Positions 8,574 to 19,526 of a DNA stretch of 64,000 nt are shown in pieces. The stretch is taken from positions 1 through 64,000 of the forward strand of contig JAHELS010000003.1 in assembly GCA_024644085.1 (NCBI GenBank), read 5' to 3'. Every line of letters begins with the position of its first letter. Positions within the stretch are counted from its first letter, which is position 1. Position numbers and translations under genes: made by a program. The notes beneath the pieces were generated by a model. It worked only from the letters and a program-made list of their open reading frames with translations. It was not told the DNA's origin and made no database searches. This DNA is from Rhodopirellula sp. Lineage in GTDB: Bacteria; Planctomycetota; Planctomycetia; Pirellulales; Pirellulaceae.

Positions 8574-10166
8574 ATGGCGAACCAGTTTATCTCCGGACCC
8601 CAGATTCGCGGCGCCGCGTGGACGTTGGCTGCGGTCCTTGTCTCAGCTGCTGTGGCGGTTGCCGCGCTGACAGACCTGCCGAAACGCTGGGGCATTGCCG
8701 GGTCCGCCGCGGTTACCTCGCAAGATCCGCCGGGTCCGAACAAGGACCATGATCATGAAGGTCACGATCACGAAGGTGACGACCACGAGGGCCATGACCA
8801 CGGTGATGAGTCAAAACCGGGGGAAAACTTTGTTGAACTCTCGCCGCAGGCGCGCGGGAATCTTGATTTGCAAACCCGGGTCCTCGAGCCTTCCGCGTTT
8901 ACCCGGTACGTAACGATGCCGGGAACAATCATGGATCGCCCCGGACGGACGCATGTTTCCATCACCGCTCCCCTGACCGGCGTTGTGAATGCAATCTATG
9001 TGACACACGGGGAGTTGATTCGCAGCGGCCAATCGTTGTTTTCACTTCGGTTGACGCACCAGGATCTGGTCAAGGCCCAATCCGATTTTCTTGCGGCCAT
9101 GGGCCGCCTCGATGTCGAGAACCGCGAGTTGGAACGATTGAGATCGGTGACTCGCAGCGGGGCCATTGCGGGCAAGACATTGCTTCAGCGTGAATACGAA
9201 CGCGACAAATTGCTGGCACAGATCCGGGCCGATCGCCAGGCGATGCTGCTGCACGGGTTGACCGAGTCGCAGATCGCACGCATCGAAGAAGACCGCATGC
9301 TCGTCCGGGAAGTGACAATTTACGCGCCGATTCTCCACGGTGACGAGTCGCTGCACCATGAGTCGGACCACGATCACAGTCATGGCGATCCCTCGCTTCC
9401 ACCGGGTGCTGTACCTCAGGTCAGCCTTCCCGGTGCAATACGATTCGCGTCTTCCGAGACGGTTGCCAGTAGCGCCGACGAAAGTGATCCGATCAGCTCG
9501 AAATCGCGTGAACATCTCGAAGCCGAGTTTCTGGTCACGCAATTGAACGTCAACCGAGGTCAATCCGTTGAAGCCGGCACAGCACTCGGCCGCCTCTCGG
9601 ATTACTCGAGTGTATTGATCGAAGGGCACGCATTTCAAAAGGATGCCAAAGCACTTCGCACCGCTGCAACTTTGAAACTGCCACTTCAAGCTGTTTTTGA
9701 ATCCGCCGGCAGCCGTCCTGAAGTCATTGACGATTTGCAGATCTCCTACATCGGCAGCGAAGTGGAGCTCGATACCCGGGCGCTACCCTTTTTCGTTTCG
9801 CTCGAAAACAAGATTGAACGGAGCGAGCAGCGAGGAAATTTACGTTACGTCAGTTGGCGATTCAAACCGGGACAGCGGTTGCAAATCCGCGTCCCACTGC
9901 AACGCTTCGATGATGTCTTCGTCGTCCCGATTGATGCCGTTGCCGAGGAGGGGGCAGAACGATTCGTATTTGTCGACCGCGGCGCACGCTTCGAGCGACG
10001 CCCGGTGCGGGTCGTTGAGCGGGATGCTTATTCGATCGCGATCGCCGACGATGGTTCGATCCGAAGCGGCGAACAAATCGCAATCAATGCGGCTCACCAG
10101 TTGCAAATGGCGTTGAAGAAAGAATCGGGCGAAGTGATTGATGCCCATCACGGGCACAGCCACTAG
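8574..10166 (+). CDS. CzcB-type RND efflux periplasmic adaptor, His-rich
   Basis: 530 residues. It has one N-terminal membrane anchor (about residues 13-32), then a His/Asp-rich stretch near 58-80 (HDHEGHDHEGDDHEGHDHG). Next come the lipoyl/barrel-sandwich and alpha-hairpin regions of membrane-fusion proteins (about 120-260, for example ITAPLTGVVNAIYVTHGELI) and a beta-barrel domain with FVVPIDAVAEEG near 455. Two further His clusters occur near 255-275 and at the extreme C-terminus (DAHHGHSH). It should link the inner-membrane pump encoded 76 bases downstream to an outer-membrane channel. The His clusters suggest periplasmic binding of a soft divalent metal or Cu(I). No outer-membrane factor gene is present nearby. 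Confidence 0.88.
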   Translation: MANQFISGPQIRGAAWTLAAVLVSAAVAVAALTDLPKRWGIAGSAAVTSQDPPGPNKDHDHEGHDHEGDDHEGHDHGDESKPGENFVELSPQARGNLDLQTRVLEPSAFTRYVTMPGTIMDRPGRTHVSITAPLTGVVNAIYVTHGELIRSGQSLFSLRLTHQDLVKAQSDFLAAMGRLDVENRELERLRSVTRSGAIAGKTLLQREYERDKLLAQIRADRQAMLLHGLTESQIARIEEDRMLVREVTIYAPILHGDESLHHESDHDHSHGDPSLPPGAVPQVSLPGAIRFASSETVASSADESDPISSKSREHLEAEFLVTQLNVNRGQSVEAGTALGRLSDYSSVLIEGHAFQKDAKALRTAATLKLPLQAVFESAGSRPEVIDDLQISYIGSEVELDTRALPFFVSLENKIERSEQRGNLRYVSWRFKPGQRLQIRVPLQRFDDVFVVPIDAVAEEGAERFVFVDRGARFERRPVRVVERDAYSIAIADDGSIRSGEQIAINAAHQLQMALKKESGEVIDAHHGHSH

Positions 10167-10242
10167 GCGACGAAGTTCTCGATAGACACGTACGGAAGCA
10201 AGCCCCGAGTGAGCAACAAGATTTGTCGAGACGGCAGGTGCC

Positions 10243-13200
10243 ATGCTTGATCGCATCATCCAATTCTCGTTGAGAAACCGCCTTCCCGTGTTGGCCCTAG
10301 CGGTTTTTTTGCTTGGGTTTGGAACGTGGCAAACGACGCGGTTGCCGATTGATGTTTTTCCCGATTTGAATCGGCCGCGCGTCGTGGTGATCACCGAAGC
10401 CCCCGGGATGGCGCCCGAAGAAGTCGAGGCTTTAATCACGTTTCCGCTCGAAACTGCCCTCAATGGCGCCGGTGGCGTGATGGAGGTCCGCAGCAGCAGC
10501 GGCAGCGGTATCTCGGTCATCTACGTCGAATTCGATTGGGATACGGATATCTACAACGACCGCCAGGTCGTCAACGAGCGATTGCAATTGGCCGCGGAGC
10601 GATTGCCCGAGGGGATCAATCCGACACTTGCACCCATGTCGTCGATCATGGGACAGATCTCGATGTACGGCATGTGGAGCGAAGGCGACTCAACGTCGGC
10701 GATGGAGGTGCGGACGCTGGCCGACTGGGTCGTGCGGCAAAGGTTGCTGGCGATCCCCGGAGTGGCACAGGTCTTCACGATGGGTGGCGAGCGGATGCAA
10801 TTCCAGGTGCTCGTCGATCCCGACGCGCTTCGCAATTTCGACCTGACCATTCACGAGGTGCGGGCCGCAGTCGAGGCCGCGAACTTGAACGCGACCGGCG
10901 GTTACCTCGACCAGCGGGGCGCCGACGAGTTGTTGGTCCGCGGGATCGGACGGGTGACCAGCCTGGATGATCTCAAGAAAGTGACTCTGACAGTGGGCGA
11001 TGGGCGACCCTTGACGCTCGACCAGATCGCGCGGATTATCCGTGCGCCGCAAGTCAAGCGGGGAGATTCCTCGGCATTCGTGCGAACCGACGATGGAACG
11101 GTCGAAGGTGGTCGGGCGGTCGTCTTGACGATCAACAAACAACCGGGCGCAGATACTCGAGGCGTTGATGAAGCGATTGAAAGTGCGATCGCGGACCTGA
11201 AGGTTTCGCTGCCGCCTGACATCCGCATCGCCAGCGTCTATTCGCAGCGGTCTTTCATCGACCGAGCCATCGAGAATGTCATCGAAGCGCTGGCCGATGG
11301 CGGCGTACTTGTTGTCATTATTCTGTTTATCTTTCTGCTGAATTTCCGCACGACCTTCGTGACATTGACAGCGATTCCCCTGTCGATCGTCGCCACGGCT
11401 TGCGTCTTCGCTCTGTTCGGCCTTTCGATCAACACGATGACGCTGGGCGGACTTGCGGTGGCCATCGGCGAGTTGGTTGACGATGCGATCGTTGATGTCG
11501 AGAACATCTTCCGGCGACTACGTGAGAACCGCCAGTCGACGACACCCGTGCGGCCGCTGCGCGTCGTTTTCGATGCGAGCAGGGAGATACGCAGCTCGAT
11601 CGTGTTTGGAACGGGCATCGTTGTTCTCGTATTCTTGCCGCTCTTTGCGCTCGAGGGCATGTCCGGGCGCGTCTTCATCCCGCTGGCAACCGCCTATGTC
11701 GTTTCGCTGCTCGTTTCGCTGCTCGTTTCGCTGACGGTCACACCCGCGCTAGCGTCACTGTTGTTGATTGGAAAGCGGGCATGGCACGTCGCGGTGCCGT
11801 TGTTGGCCGCCTGTATCGCGGGTCTGCTCGTTTTCTGGGTGATCCCAAGAATCACCGATGCGTTTCCAGGTGACTTCGCGTTGCCCGGAGCCCCTGCCTA
11901 CTGGGTGATCGCATTGACGCCACTGATCTGGATCGTCATCCAGGCCTTGGAGGGATTTCTTGCCGAAGAGACAGGCGAGGACGGGCGGCTGCTCAAGTTG
12001 CTGAAATGGTTGTCGTCGCTGGCGATTTCCTTCAGCACACGCATGCCCGGTCCGGTTCTCGGCGTCAGCCTCGTCATTGTCGCAGCCGCCGGGCTGGCAC
12101 TGATGCGGCTCGAGCGCGGATTCCTTCCCGCGTTCAACGAAGGATCGATTCAGGTCAATGCTCTGCTGTCGCCCGGCCGGTCGCTGGCAACCAGCAATCA
12201 AGTCGGCATGTTGGTCGAACGCCGCCTGCTGCAACTCGAAGAAGTCAAGACGCTGGTTCGACGTACCGGGCGCGCCGAACTTGACGAACACGCCGAGGGC
12301 GTGAACGTCAGCGAAATGGTGCTCGAGATTCATCCCGATGCCGACCGCGATGTGACCATCGAAAAAGTCCGATTGGCGCTCGCCGAAATTCCCGGCGTCG
12401 TCTCCAACACGGAACAGCCAATCCAGCATCTGATCAGCCACATGCTTTCGGGCGTCAAAGCGGACATCGGTATCAAGTTGTTCGGTGACGATCTCGATAC
12501 GCTGCGCCGCAAAGCGAAGGAAATGGAAGCCGCCATCGCGGACGTGCCGGGCTTGGTGGATCTGCAGGTGGAACAACAAACGAACATTCCCCAGCTAAGA
12601 ATCGAACTCAACCGAGACGCATTGGTGCAATACGGGTTGAGACCTGCCGACGTGATGGATCTGGTCGAAACGGCGATGAACGGCCAGGTCGTCAGCCACA
12701 TATTGCTGGGGCAGCGCACATTTGATCTCGTGGTTCGCCTCGACGAACGTTTTCGCGAAGACGAAACGAGATTACGTCGAATGGCGATCAATTTGCCCGA
12801 TGGCGGTGTGATTCCACTCGACAGCGTCGCGCGGATCTACGACAGCGAAGGCCCAAACACGATCAACCGGGAACAAGTCCGACGTCGGATCGTGCTGCAG
12901 GCCAACGTCAGCGGTCGAGGATTGGTCGACGTCGTGGAGGACGTCGAGGGGCGACTCGCAGAAATCGATTTGCCCTCGGGATACTTTCTCGAATACGGCG
13001 GTCAATTCGAGAGCGAACAATCGGCTTCGCGACGTCTGGTGATTCTCAGCTCGATCGCGCTCCTTGGAATCTTTTGCGTCCTTTTCTCGCTGTTTCGCAA
13101 CGCCAATTTCGCGTTCCAGGTGATGGCGGCTATCCCGGCTGCGCTGGTCGGAGCCGTCGCGGCGCTCTACCTCACCAACCAATTCTTGACCGTGGCCGCG

Positions 13201-13608
13201 ACGGTGGGATTCATATCGCTTTGCGGAATCGCGAGCCGCAACGGCATCCTGCTGCTCAACCATTATCTGCACCTGGTTCAACACGAAGGCGAATCGATCA
13301 CGCGATCGATGGTGGCACGCGCCGGCCAGGAACGTTTGGCTCCCGTGCTGATGACCGCGCTAACCAGCGGCATCGGATTGCTTCCGCTCGCACTCTCGGC
13401 AGGCGAACCTGGAAAAGAAATCCTGTATCCGATCGCTACCGTCATCATCGGTGGCTTGATCACCAGCACCCTCGCGGAATTCTTCGTCCGGCCAGCGCTG
13501 TTTTGGGTGATCGGCCGGGGCGCCGCGGAAAGCATTTTGCAGGCGCGCGGAGACGACAACCTCGACGACAACCTCGACGCCGGCCCGCGTCACCACGCGA
13601 GCGTTTGA
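10243..13608 (+). CDS. CzcA/CusA-type heavy-metal RND efflux pump
   Basis: 1121 residues, ATG 10243. The first helix follows IIQFSLRNRLPVL, then a large periplasmic loop, a six-helix bundle (about 345-560), a second periplasmic loop and a final helix bundle (about 925-1095), the standard duplicated RND layout. Helix 4 carries AIGELVDDAIVDVEN (near 407-421), the metal-efflux signature with the Asp residues used for proton relay. The subgroup, and so the metal, cannot be fixed. Helices near 487-498 include three in-frame copies of a 12-base unit. The loop between the halves is longer than usual (extra helices near 525-570). It forms a two-gene operon with the adaptor. Confidence 0.9.
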   Translation: MLDRIIQFSLRNRLPVLALAVFLLGFGTWQTTRLPIDVFPDLNRPRVVVITEAPGMAPEEVEALITFPLETALNGAGGVMEVRSSSGSGISVIYVEFDWDTDIYNDRQVVNERLQLAAERLPEGINPTLAPMSSIMGQISMYGMWSEGDSTSAMEVRTLADWVVRQRLLAIPGVAQVFTMGGERMQFQVLVDPDALRNFDLTIHEVRAAVEAANLNATGGYLDQRGADELLVRGIGRVTSLDDLKKVTLTVGDGRPLTLDQIARIIRAPQVKRGDSSAFVRTDDGTVEGGRAVVLTINKQPGADTRGVDEAIESAIADLKVSLPPDIRIASVYSQRSFIDRAIENVIEALADGGVLVVIILFIFLLNFRTTFVTLTAIPLSIVATACVFALFGLSINTMTLGGLAVAIGELVDDAIVDVENIFRRLRENRQSTTPVRPLRVVFDASREIRSSIVFGTGIVVLVFLPLFALEGMSGRVFIPLATAYVVSLLVSLLVSLTVTPALASLLLIGKRAWHVAVPLLAACIAGLLVFWVIPRITDAFPGDFALPGAPAYWVIALTPLIWIVIQALEGFLAEETGEDGRLLKLLKWLSSLAISFSTRMPGPVLGVSLVIVAAAGLALMRLERGFLPAFNEGSIQVNALLSPGRSLATSNQVGMLVERRLLQLEEVKTLVRRTGRAELDEHAEGVNVSEMVLEIHPDADRDVTIEKVRLALAEIPGVVSNTEQPIQHLISHMLSGVKADIGIKLFGDDLDTLRRKAKEMEAAIADVPGLVDLQVEQQTNIPQLRIELNRDALVQYGLRPADVMDLVETAMNGQVVSHILLGQRTFDLVVRLDERFREDETRLRRMAINLPDGGVIPLDSVARIYDSEGPNTINREQVRRRIVLQANVSGRGLVDVVEDVEGRLAEIDLPSGYFLEYGGQFESEQSASRRLVILSSIALLGIFCVLFSLFRNANFAFQVMAAIPAALVGAVAALYLTNQFLTVAATVGFISLCGIASRNGILLLNHYLHLVQHEGESITRSMVARAGQERLAPVLMTALTSGIGLLPLALSAGEPGKEILYPIATVIIGGLITSTLAEFFVRPALFWVIGRGAAESILQARGDDNLDDNLDAGPRHHASV
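11701..11736 (+). repeat. 12-base in-frame tandem repeat within the RND pump gene
   Basis: Three consecutive copies of GTTTCGCTGCTC (the third differs at two bases) encode repeated VSLL within a transmembrane helix. The unit is a multiple of three, so copy-number change would lengthen the helix by four residues without a frameshift. Confidence 0.7.
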
Positions 13609-13781
13609 AACAGTGACGTGCGGGCGTAGCGCAAGCCGTCAAGACTTTCGTCGCGTCGAACGCCACGATGGTAAACAGCACCCAACTTCGTGCAGATCGA
13701 AACTTGTCACGAGTCCCTCCGCGAGAAGGTTCGATCGGGCCAGGTCCCGCACGGCGCTTTTCGGCGTTTGCAATGACAGTA

Positions 13782-14624
13782 TCAGGAGGAAGCTTCTGGA
13801 AGCGGAGATTGCAGGCTTTGCAATGCGGCATCAATCGGAACTTCCCGACGCTCACGATTGAGAAACAAGCTCACATTGCGATAGCCGGCCTCGACGAGCA
13901 ATCCAAACGCCTGTTCGTAACCGTCGGCGACCCGATGCGGTTGGTGCGCGTCAGCACCCACGGTCACCGGAATCTGCCGCTTGTTCATTTCGACCAGCAT
14001 CGCAGGGAATGGATTCATCTCGGAAATCGTCTTGGACAAACCCGACGTATTCAATTCCATGGCAACGCCGGTAGCCGCGATCCGATCGAGCGCCGCACAA
14101 ATGTCATTCATGAGTGCTGCCGGATTCCACGCTGGTGCCGTGAAATTCTTGATCAAGTCGGGATGGGAAATCGAATCGAACAACCCGGTTTCCGCAGCCT
14201 GGGCCAGCAAATGAAAATAAGTCCGTTGGACTTGCACCAGGTCTTCCTGCCAATAGCGTTCGCGAAACTCGTTGATTTGAGGGTGCACAGAACCCAACAC
14301 GAAGTGAAAGTCAGCCGATCGCAGTTGTTTTTCGAGGTACGCTTCGTGACCGTCGAAGTAATCCGCCTCGAGCCCCAAACGAACGTCGACACGTCCGGCC
14401 CACTCGCGCCGGGCTCCCTCGACCAAATCGAGGTACCGGTCGAATTCCTCTTCCCTCATTCGAACGCGCTTCGAGAATCCGTCGGGCATCGGATTGTGAC
14501 AGGTCACAATCAGGCCTTTCAGTCCCCGTTTTTCCGCAATCGCGGCGTATTCACCGGGCTCGCCGTCGGCATGTCCGCAGAGCGGAGTGTGCGAATGGGA
14601 TTCATAGAGAATGCGTTCAGTCAC
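13782..14624 (-). CDS. hisK: PHP-family histidinol-phosphatase (HisK/HisJ type)
   Basis: About 280 residues from GTG 14624. The N-terminus YESHSHTPLCGHADGEP gives the first PHP metal-binding His residues. Further candidate ligands are VTCHNP, a LGSVHPQ segment, DSISHPD and TVGADAHQ near the C-terminus, matching the PHP (polymerase and histidinol phosphatase) metal centre. Histidinol-phosphatase dephosphorylates L-histidinol phosphate in histidine synthesis. In-frame GTG codons at 14642 and 14654 would add 6 or 10 residues; 14624 is chosen because the homologous N-terminus begins right before YESH. Other PHP phosphoesterase activity is possible. It is divergent from the sulfatase gene. Confidence 0.82.
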   Translation of the reverse strand: MTERILYESHSHTPLCGHADGEPGEYAAIAEKRGLKGLIVTCHNPMPDGFSKRVRMREEEFDRYLDLVEGARREWAGRVDVRLGLEADYFDGHEAYLEKQLRSADFHFVLGSVHPQINEFRERYWQEDLVQVQRTYFHLLAQAAETGLFDSISHPDLIKNFTAPAWNPAALMNDICAALDRIAATGVAMELNTSGLSKTISEMNPFPAMLVEMNKRQIPVTVGADAHQPHRVADGYEQAFGLLVEAGYRNVSLFLNRERREVPIDAALQSLQSPLPEASS

Positions 14625-14756
14625 AATTCTTGATATCTCCACGGCCGCGTGCACGCGGACCGTTACGTGGCAAATCGGGCTTCACTAAACTACGCGGAGA
14701 AGCTTTGTTTGGCGAGACAGCCTCTTTGATGAAGCGAAACTCGAGGAGTTCCGAGC

Positions 14757-16214
14757 GTGAACCGATTGATTGGACTCGTTTTCGTGTCAGGACTCCTTTG
14801 GCCAACGAGCGTGCCGGCCGGCACGCCGCCTAATGTGCTGTTCATCGCCGTGGATGATCTAGCCTGCACGCTCGGGTGCTACGGCGATCTGGTGGCAAAG
14901 ACACCCAACATCGATCGCCTTGCCGCGACCGGTGTGCGGTTTGACCGAGCCTACAACCAGTTGCCGCTGTGCAACCCAACGCGGGCCTCTGTGATGACCG
15001 GGTTGCGTCCCGACACGATCAAGGTTTACGACCTCGATCGTCATTTTCGCCAGCAGGTTCCGGATGCGGTCACGATCCCGCAGGCGTTCCAGCGTGGCGG
15101 ATACTTCGCAGCCCGAGTCGGAAAGATTTACCACTACAACGTCCCGGCATCGATCGGAACGGATGGTTTTGATGACCCACCGTCGTGGAACCGGAGAATC
15201 AATCCGAAAGGCCGGGATAAAGATGACGAGGAACTTATTTTCAACGCGGAACCACACCGAAAGATCAGCGCCGCGCTGAGTTGGCTGGCCGCCGACGGCA
15301 GCGACGAAGAACAAACCGACGGCATGATCGCAACCGAAGCAATCAAGTTGCTCGAAGCAAAGGGCGACGAACCGTTTTTTCTCGCCGTCGGTTTCTTCCG
15401 CCCTCATACTCCGTACGTCGCGCCGAAGAAGTACTTCGACATGTACTCGGTCGACGAAATGCGACTGCCGTTTGCACCGGCGAATGATCGTGATGACATC
15501 CCCGTCGCGGCTTTCGCACATAACTGTCCAGTCCCCCATTACAACCTCGATCACGAAGTGCTGTTAAAAGCGACGCAGGCCTACTATGCCTGCGTTTCGT
15601 TCGTTGATTCGCAGGTGGGACGCTTACTGAACACGCTTGAACGCCTCGAACTTTCCGACAACACGATCGTCGTCTTTTGGAGCGACCACGGATATCACCT
15701 GGGCGAACATAACGGTGTCTGGCAAAAACGGACGCTGTTCGAGCAGGGCGCCAGAGCACCCTTGATCATCCGGTCGCCCGCTGCCCTGGGTAACGGACAA
15801 ACCAGTCCGCGCGTGGTCGAGTTTCTTGACATTTATCCGACGCTGGCAAGCCTCGCGGGCGTCGAGGCACCGGAAAATCTTGAAGGCCGCGACTTGTCAC
15901 CGTTGTTGCAGGATCCAATTTGCCAGTGGAATGGCTACGCGATCACCCAGGTGCTGCGACCAGCCGACGATCGTCTGGCGAAACCGGTGATGGGGTGCAG
16001 CATCCGTACCGAGCGATGGCGTCTGAGTGAGTGGGCCGAGGGGGATGCCGGCATCGAGCTTTACGATCACCAATCCGATCCGATGGAATTCGAAAATCTG
16101 GCCATCGACCCCGACCCATCTGCGGCGGCAGTGATCGATCGGCTGCGCCCGCTGCTCCGAGCCCGGGCTTCGGGCAAAGTACCGACCACACCCTTCAATC
16201 CGGCGCGGCTCTGA
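14757..16214 (+). CDS. Exported Cys-type sulfatase (iduronate-2-sulfatase-like)
   Basis: 485 residues, GTG start at 14757 preceded by GAGGAG ten bases upstream. It has a short signal peptide (about 1-22). The first metal-binding pair is D33-D34 ([14 protein letters not shown]). The sulfatase signature C72-N-P-T-R has the Cys converted to formylglycine in active enzymes. The segments [15 protein letters not shown] and [23 protein letters not shown] are typical of iduronate-2-sulfatase-like family S1 enzymes. The expected role is desulfation of sulfated polysaccharides in the periplasm. The aldolase-domain gene starts 13 bases after its stop, so the two are probably co-transcribed. Confidence 0.9.
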   Translation: MNRLIGLVFVSGLLWPTSVPAGTPPNVLFIAVDDLACTLGCYGDLVAKTPNIDRLAATGVRFDRAYNQLPLCNPTRASVMTGLRPDTIKVYDLDRHFRQQVPDAVTIPQAFQRGGYFAARVGKIYHYNVPASIGTDGFDDPPSWNRRINPKGRDKDDEELIFNAEPHRKISAALSWLAADGSDEEQTDGMIATEAIKLLEAKGDEPFFLAVGFFRPHTPYVAPKKYFDMYSVDEMRLPFAPANDRDDIPVAAFAHNCPVPHYNLDHEVLLKATQAYYACVSFVDSQVGRLLNTLERLELSDNTIVVFWSDHGYHLGEHNGVWQKRTLFEQGARAPLIIRSPAALGNGQTSPRVVEFLDIYPTLASLAGVEAPENLEGRDLSPLLQDPICQWNGYAITQVLRPADDRLAKPVMGCSIRTERWRLSEWAEGDAGIELYDHQSDPMEFENLAIDPDPSAAAVIDRLRPLLRARASGKVPTTPFNPARL

Positions 16215-16227
16215 CCGCCCGAAAACC

Positions 16228-17526
16228 ATGAATAAGACCGATCTGCGACAAGTCGTGCATCCTCGGGACGAGATCACCGAGACGATGCAGCGCATTTACC
16301 GCTACCGGATGACCACGACCTCGGGCGGAAATCTCTCCATACGCGACGACGATGGCGACATCTGGATTTCGCCTGCTCGAATCGATAAAGGCAATCTGAC
16401 ACGAAACGACATTGTGCGCGTCCGCGCCGACGGTACTTCGGACGGCCCCCATCGTCCGTCGTCGGAATTCCCATTTCACAAAGCGATCTACGACGCCCGT
16501 CTCGATGTGCGCGCAATCGTGCACGCCCACCCGGTGGCTCTGGTGGCGTTCAGCATTTGTCGCCAATTCCCCAACACGCGTTTGTTTCATCAGGCGCATT
16601 TTATGTGCGGTAACGTGGGCTTCGCACCCTACGCGTTGCCCGGCAGCGACCAGCTTGGTCGGCAAATTGCTTCGACCTTTATGGATGGCAACGACAGTGT
16701 GATTCTCGAGAATCACGGCGTCGTCGTCGCGGGAGACTCGCTGTCGCACGCCTTCCAAAGATTCGAAGCGTTTGAGTTCGCCGCAAAAACGTTGATCAAG
16801 GGACGTCATCTCGGTGAAATCCAGTACCTGTCCGACAGCCGGTTACGACAAGCACAGCGTCGCCAGGTCCACATGAAGCCATTCCAAGCCGGTACGGCGA
16901 GTCCTGATGAACGGGAACTCCGCGCGCAGCTTCGCGATTTCTTGCGCCGTGGCTGCAGGCAAAGGTTATTGATCAGCACCGAAGGAAGCTTTTCGGCTCG
17001 TGTAAGCGATGACGAGTTTCTGATCACTCCTTCACAGCGTGACCGCGAATCGATCGACATCGATGATTTTGTGTTGATCCGCGGCAACGAAGCCCAGGCC
17101 GGCAAGGAACCCAGCCGCGCCACCCGAGCGCACCAGGCGATCTACCGCGAACATCCAGAAATCGAAGCAATTGTGTTCGCGCACCCAGTCAACGCGACGG
17201 CCTTCAGTATCACCGATTCGTTTTTCGACTCACGAACAATACCGGAAAGCTATGTGTTTCTACGCGACGTCCAACGCGTGCCCTACGGAATCCAATACGG
17301 TGTCGATGGCCAAATTGCGAAGTACGTTTCGTCGCACTCCCCGGCGGCGATCCTCGAAAACGATGGCGTGCTGGTCGTTGGCAACAGCGTCCTGGAAACG
17401 TTTGATCGGCTCGAGGTGCTCGAAGCGACGGCCGAAGCAGTGATCAACGCTCGCACTCTCGGGGACGTCGCGTCGATGAGCGACGATGTGATCGAGCAAT
17501 TGAGAATCGCGTTCGGGCTTGGGTGA
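16228..17526 (+). CDS. Tandem class II aldolase/adducin-domain protein
   Basis: 432 residues made of two class II aldolase/adducin domains (about 12-205 and 225-425). The first keeps the expected zinc-site and acid residues: E80, H99 and H101 (VHAHP), and H163 (ENHGV). In the second domain the equivalent positions read A298, F317-A-H319 (FAHP) and D379 (ENDGV), so most ligands are lost. The first domain could be a working fuculose-phosphate-type aldolase, epimerase or dehydratase; the second is probably structural or regulatory. It follows the sulfatase by 13 bases, so a role in processing a sugar released after desulfation is an inference. Confidence 0.85.
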   Translation: MNKTDLRQVVHPRDEITETMQRIYRYRMTTTSGGNLSIRDDDGDIWISPARIDKGNLTRNDIVRVRADGTSDGPHRPSSEFPFHKAIYDARLDVRAIVHAHPVALVAFSICRQFPNTRLFHQAHFMCGNVGFAPYALPGSDQLGRQIASTFMDGNDSVILENHGVVVAGDSLSHAFQRFEAFEFAAKTLIKGRHLGEIQYLSDSRLRQAQRRQVHMKPFQAGTASPDERELRAQLRDFLRRGCRQRLLISTEGSFSARVSDDEFLITPSQRDRESIDIDDFVLIRGNEAQAGKEPSRATRAHQAIYREHPEIEAIVFAHPVNATAFSITDSFFDSRTIPESYVFLRDVQRVPYGIQYGVDGQIAKYVSSHSPAAILENDGVLVVGNSVLETFDRLEVLEATAEAVINARTLGDVASMSDDVIEQLRIAFGLG

Positions 17527-17550
17527 CCAAGCCAGGGCGATGAGGGGCGA

Positions 17551-19359
17551 TCACGCGCTGCGGTTCTGCCGCCTTCGGTCGCTTTCCTTCAGCAAGATCT
17601 TTCGTAACCGAATCGATTGCGGTGTGACTTCGACCAGCTCGTCCTCTTCGATGTATTCCAACGCAGCTTCGAGGGAAAGGTCACGCGGCGGTTTCAAAAT
17701 CACATTCTCGTCACTGCCGGCTGCGCGAATGTTGGTCAGCTTTTTCTCGCGGCATGGATTGACAGTCATATCGTTGTCCCGCGCATTTTCGCCGACGATC
17801 ATGCCTTCGTAGACCTCGGTCCCCGGAGGTACCAGCAACTCACTGCGATCCTGCAGCGAGAACATTGCAAAAGGCATCGCCTTGCCGCTGACCATCGAAA
17901 CCAGCACCCCATTGGCACGTTTGGGCACTTCGCCCTCGACCGGCCGGTAGCTGTCAAAACGATGATGAATGATTGCGGTGCCGCGAGTCGCATTGAGCAG
18001 CCTGGTACGCAGCCCGATCAGCCCACGCGACGGAATCAGGAATTTCAGAAGGCTGTAATCGCTCCGCTGTGACATCTCCTCGAGCTGTCCCCGGCGGAGT
18101 CCAACCAGCTCCATCACCGGACCCATTGTGTCGGTGGGAACTTCGACCCTCAAGATCTCAAAGGGCTCGTGCCGTTTTCCGTTGATTGTCTTGTAGATGA
18201 CACGCGGCTTGCCGACGCTCAGCTCGAACCCTTCTCGCCGCATCGTTTCAATCAGGATCGCCAGATGCAGCACGCCTCGGCCCTTGACCGCGTAAGCCTC
18301 GGTCCCTTCGACCATCTCGACTCGCAGCGCGACATTGCGTTCAAGTTCCTTTTCCAACCGAGCCTTGAGTTGCCGCGTTGTGACGTACTTGCCTTCTCGG
18401 CCAACCATCGGCGACGAATTCACGCTGAAGACCATCTCGAGCGTCGGTTCGTCGACGGTCAATCGAGGCAACGTGTTCCTGGCGTCCACGGCTCCGATGG
18501 TGTCGCCGATCTCGACACCACTCAGCCCTTCGATCGCAACGATGTCACCAGCCGTGGCCGTTTGAGCAGCAACGCGGCCTAGCTTGTCGAAGACGAAAAG
18601 CCCCGCAACTTTTTGTTTCTTGATCCCATCACGCTGGTGCAAATCGATCGTCTGTCCGGCCGAGACCGTGCCCGATTGAATTCGACCGACCGCGATTCGT
18701 CCAACGTACTCGCTCCAATCGAGCGTCGTCACCATCATCTGTAACGGGGCATCCGAATCGACCTCGGGTCCCGGCAGGGCATCGACGAGCAAGTCCAACA
18801 GCGGACGCATGTCGGTTGTCGCAAGGGCCGGATCGTTCGTCGCATATCCCTCTTTGGCACTGGTGAAAACGTAGGCTGCCGAATCAAGTTGCTCGTGGCC
18901 GCCGAGTTCAGCCAGCAACTCGAGTCCTTCGTCGAGGGCTTCGGCGGGGCGCCCGTCGGGACGGTCCACTTTGTTGACCACAACGATTGGCCGCACACCT
19001 GCCTGCAAAGCCTTTTCCAGGACAAATCGAGTCTGCGGCATCGGTCCTTCCGCCGCGTCGACCAACAACAAACATCCGTCTGCCATTTGGACGACCCGTT
19101 CCACCTCGCCCCCGAAATCGGCGTGACCGGGTGTGTCAATCAAATTGATTTTGACTCCGCGATAGGGAATCGCGATGTTCTTGGAGAGGATCGTGATTCC
19201 CCTCTCACGCTCGAGATCGTTCGAGTCAAGGATCCGTTCCCCCTTCAACTCGGCAGCTCGGAATTGCCCGCTCTGGCGCAGCAAGCAATCGACGAGGGTC
19301 GTCTTACCATGGTCAACATGAGCGATGATGACCACGTTTCGGATGTCGTCGCGACGCAC
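17551..19359 (-). CDS. typA: Translational GTPase TypA/BipA
   Basis: About 602 residues from GTG 19359, the usual TypA length. G-domain motifs are [10 protein letters not shown] (G1), RERGITI (G2), [15 protein letters not shown] (G3) and [10 protein letters not shown] (G4). It is followed by elongation-factor domains II, III and V and the TypA-specific C-terminal domain with [20 protein letters not shown] and [23 protein letters not shown]. It acts on the ribosome under stress and low temperature. The frame extends upstream to an ATG at 19482, adding about 41 residues of non-conserved sequence, which I judge not translated. The His-rich lipoprotein gene lies upstream on the same strand. Confidence 0.93.
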   Translation of the reverse strand: MRRDDIRNVVIIAHVDHGKTTLVDCLLRQSGQFRAAELKGERILDSNDLERERGITILSKNIAIPYRGVKINLIDTPGHADFGGEVERVVQMADGCLLLVDAAEGPMPQTRFVLEKALQAGVRPIVVVNKVDRPDGRPAEALDEGLELLAELGGHEQLDSAAYVFTSAKEGYATNDPALATTDMRPLLDLLVDALPGPEVDSDAPLQMMVTTLDWSEYVGRIAVGRIQSGTVSAGQTIDLHQRDGIKKQKVAGLFVFDKLGRVAAQTATAGDIVAIEGLSGVEIGDTIGAVDARNTLPRLTVDEPTLEMVFSVNSSPMVGREGKYVTTRQLKARLEKELERNVALRVEMVEGTEAYAVKGRGVLHLAILIETMRREGFELSVGKPRVIYKTINGKRHEPFEILRVEVPTDTMGPVMELVGLRRGQLEEMSQRSDYSLLKFLIPSRGLIGLRTRLLNATRGTAIIHHRFDSYRPVEGEVPKRANGVLVSMVSGKAMPFAMFSLQDRSELLVPPGTEVYEGMIVGENARDNDMTVNPCREKKLTNIRAAGSDENVILKPPRDLSLEAALEYIEEDELVEVTPQSIRLRKILLKESDRRRQNRSA

Positions 19360-19526
19360 GGAGGGTGTACTTTGCAGAAAATTGGGCCGGAAACGCTGAG
19401 TCGCCTCGGCGCTCGCGGCCCCCTGAGAATTTGTTGCGCTGGGGCGCCTGAGAACATAGGGCAGGTGGTGAACACGTGGCAAGCCACGTTCCTATCGCAC
19501 GACTGCCCGAATCAACCACTCCAAAG

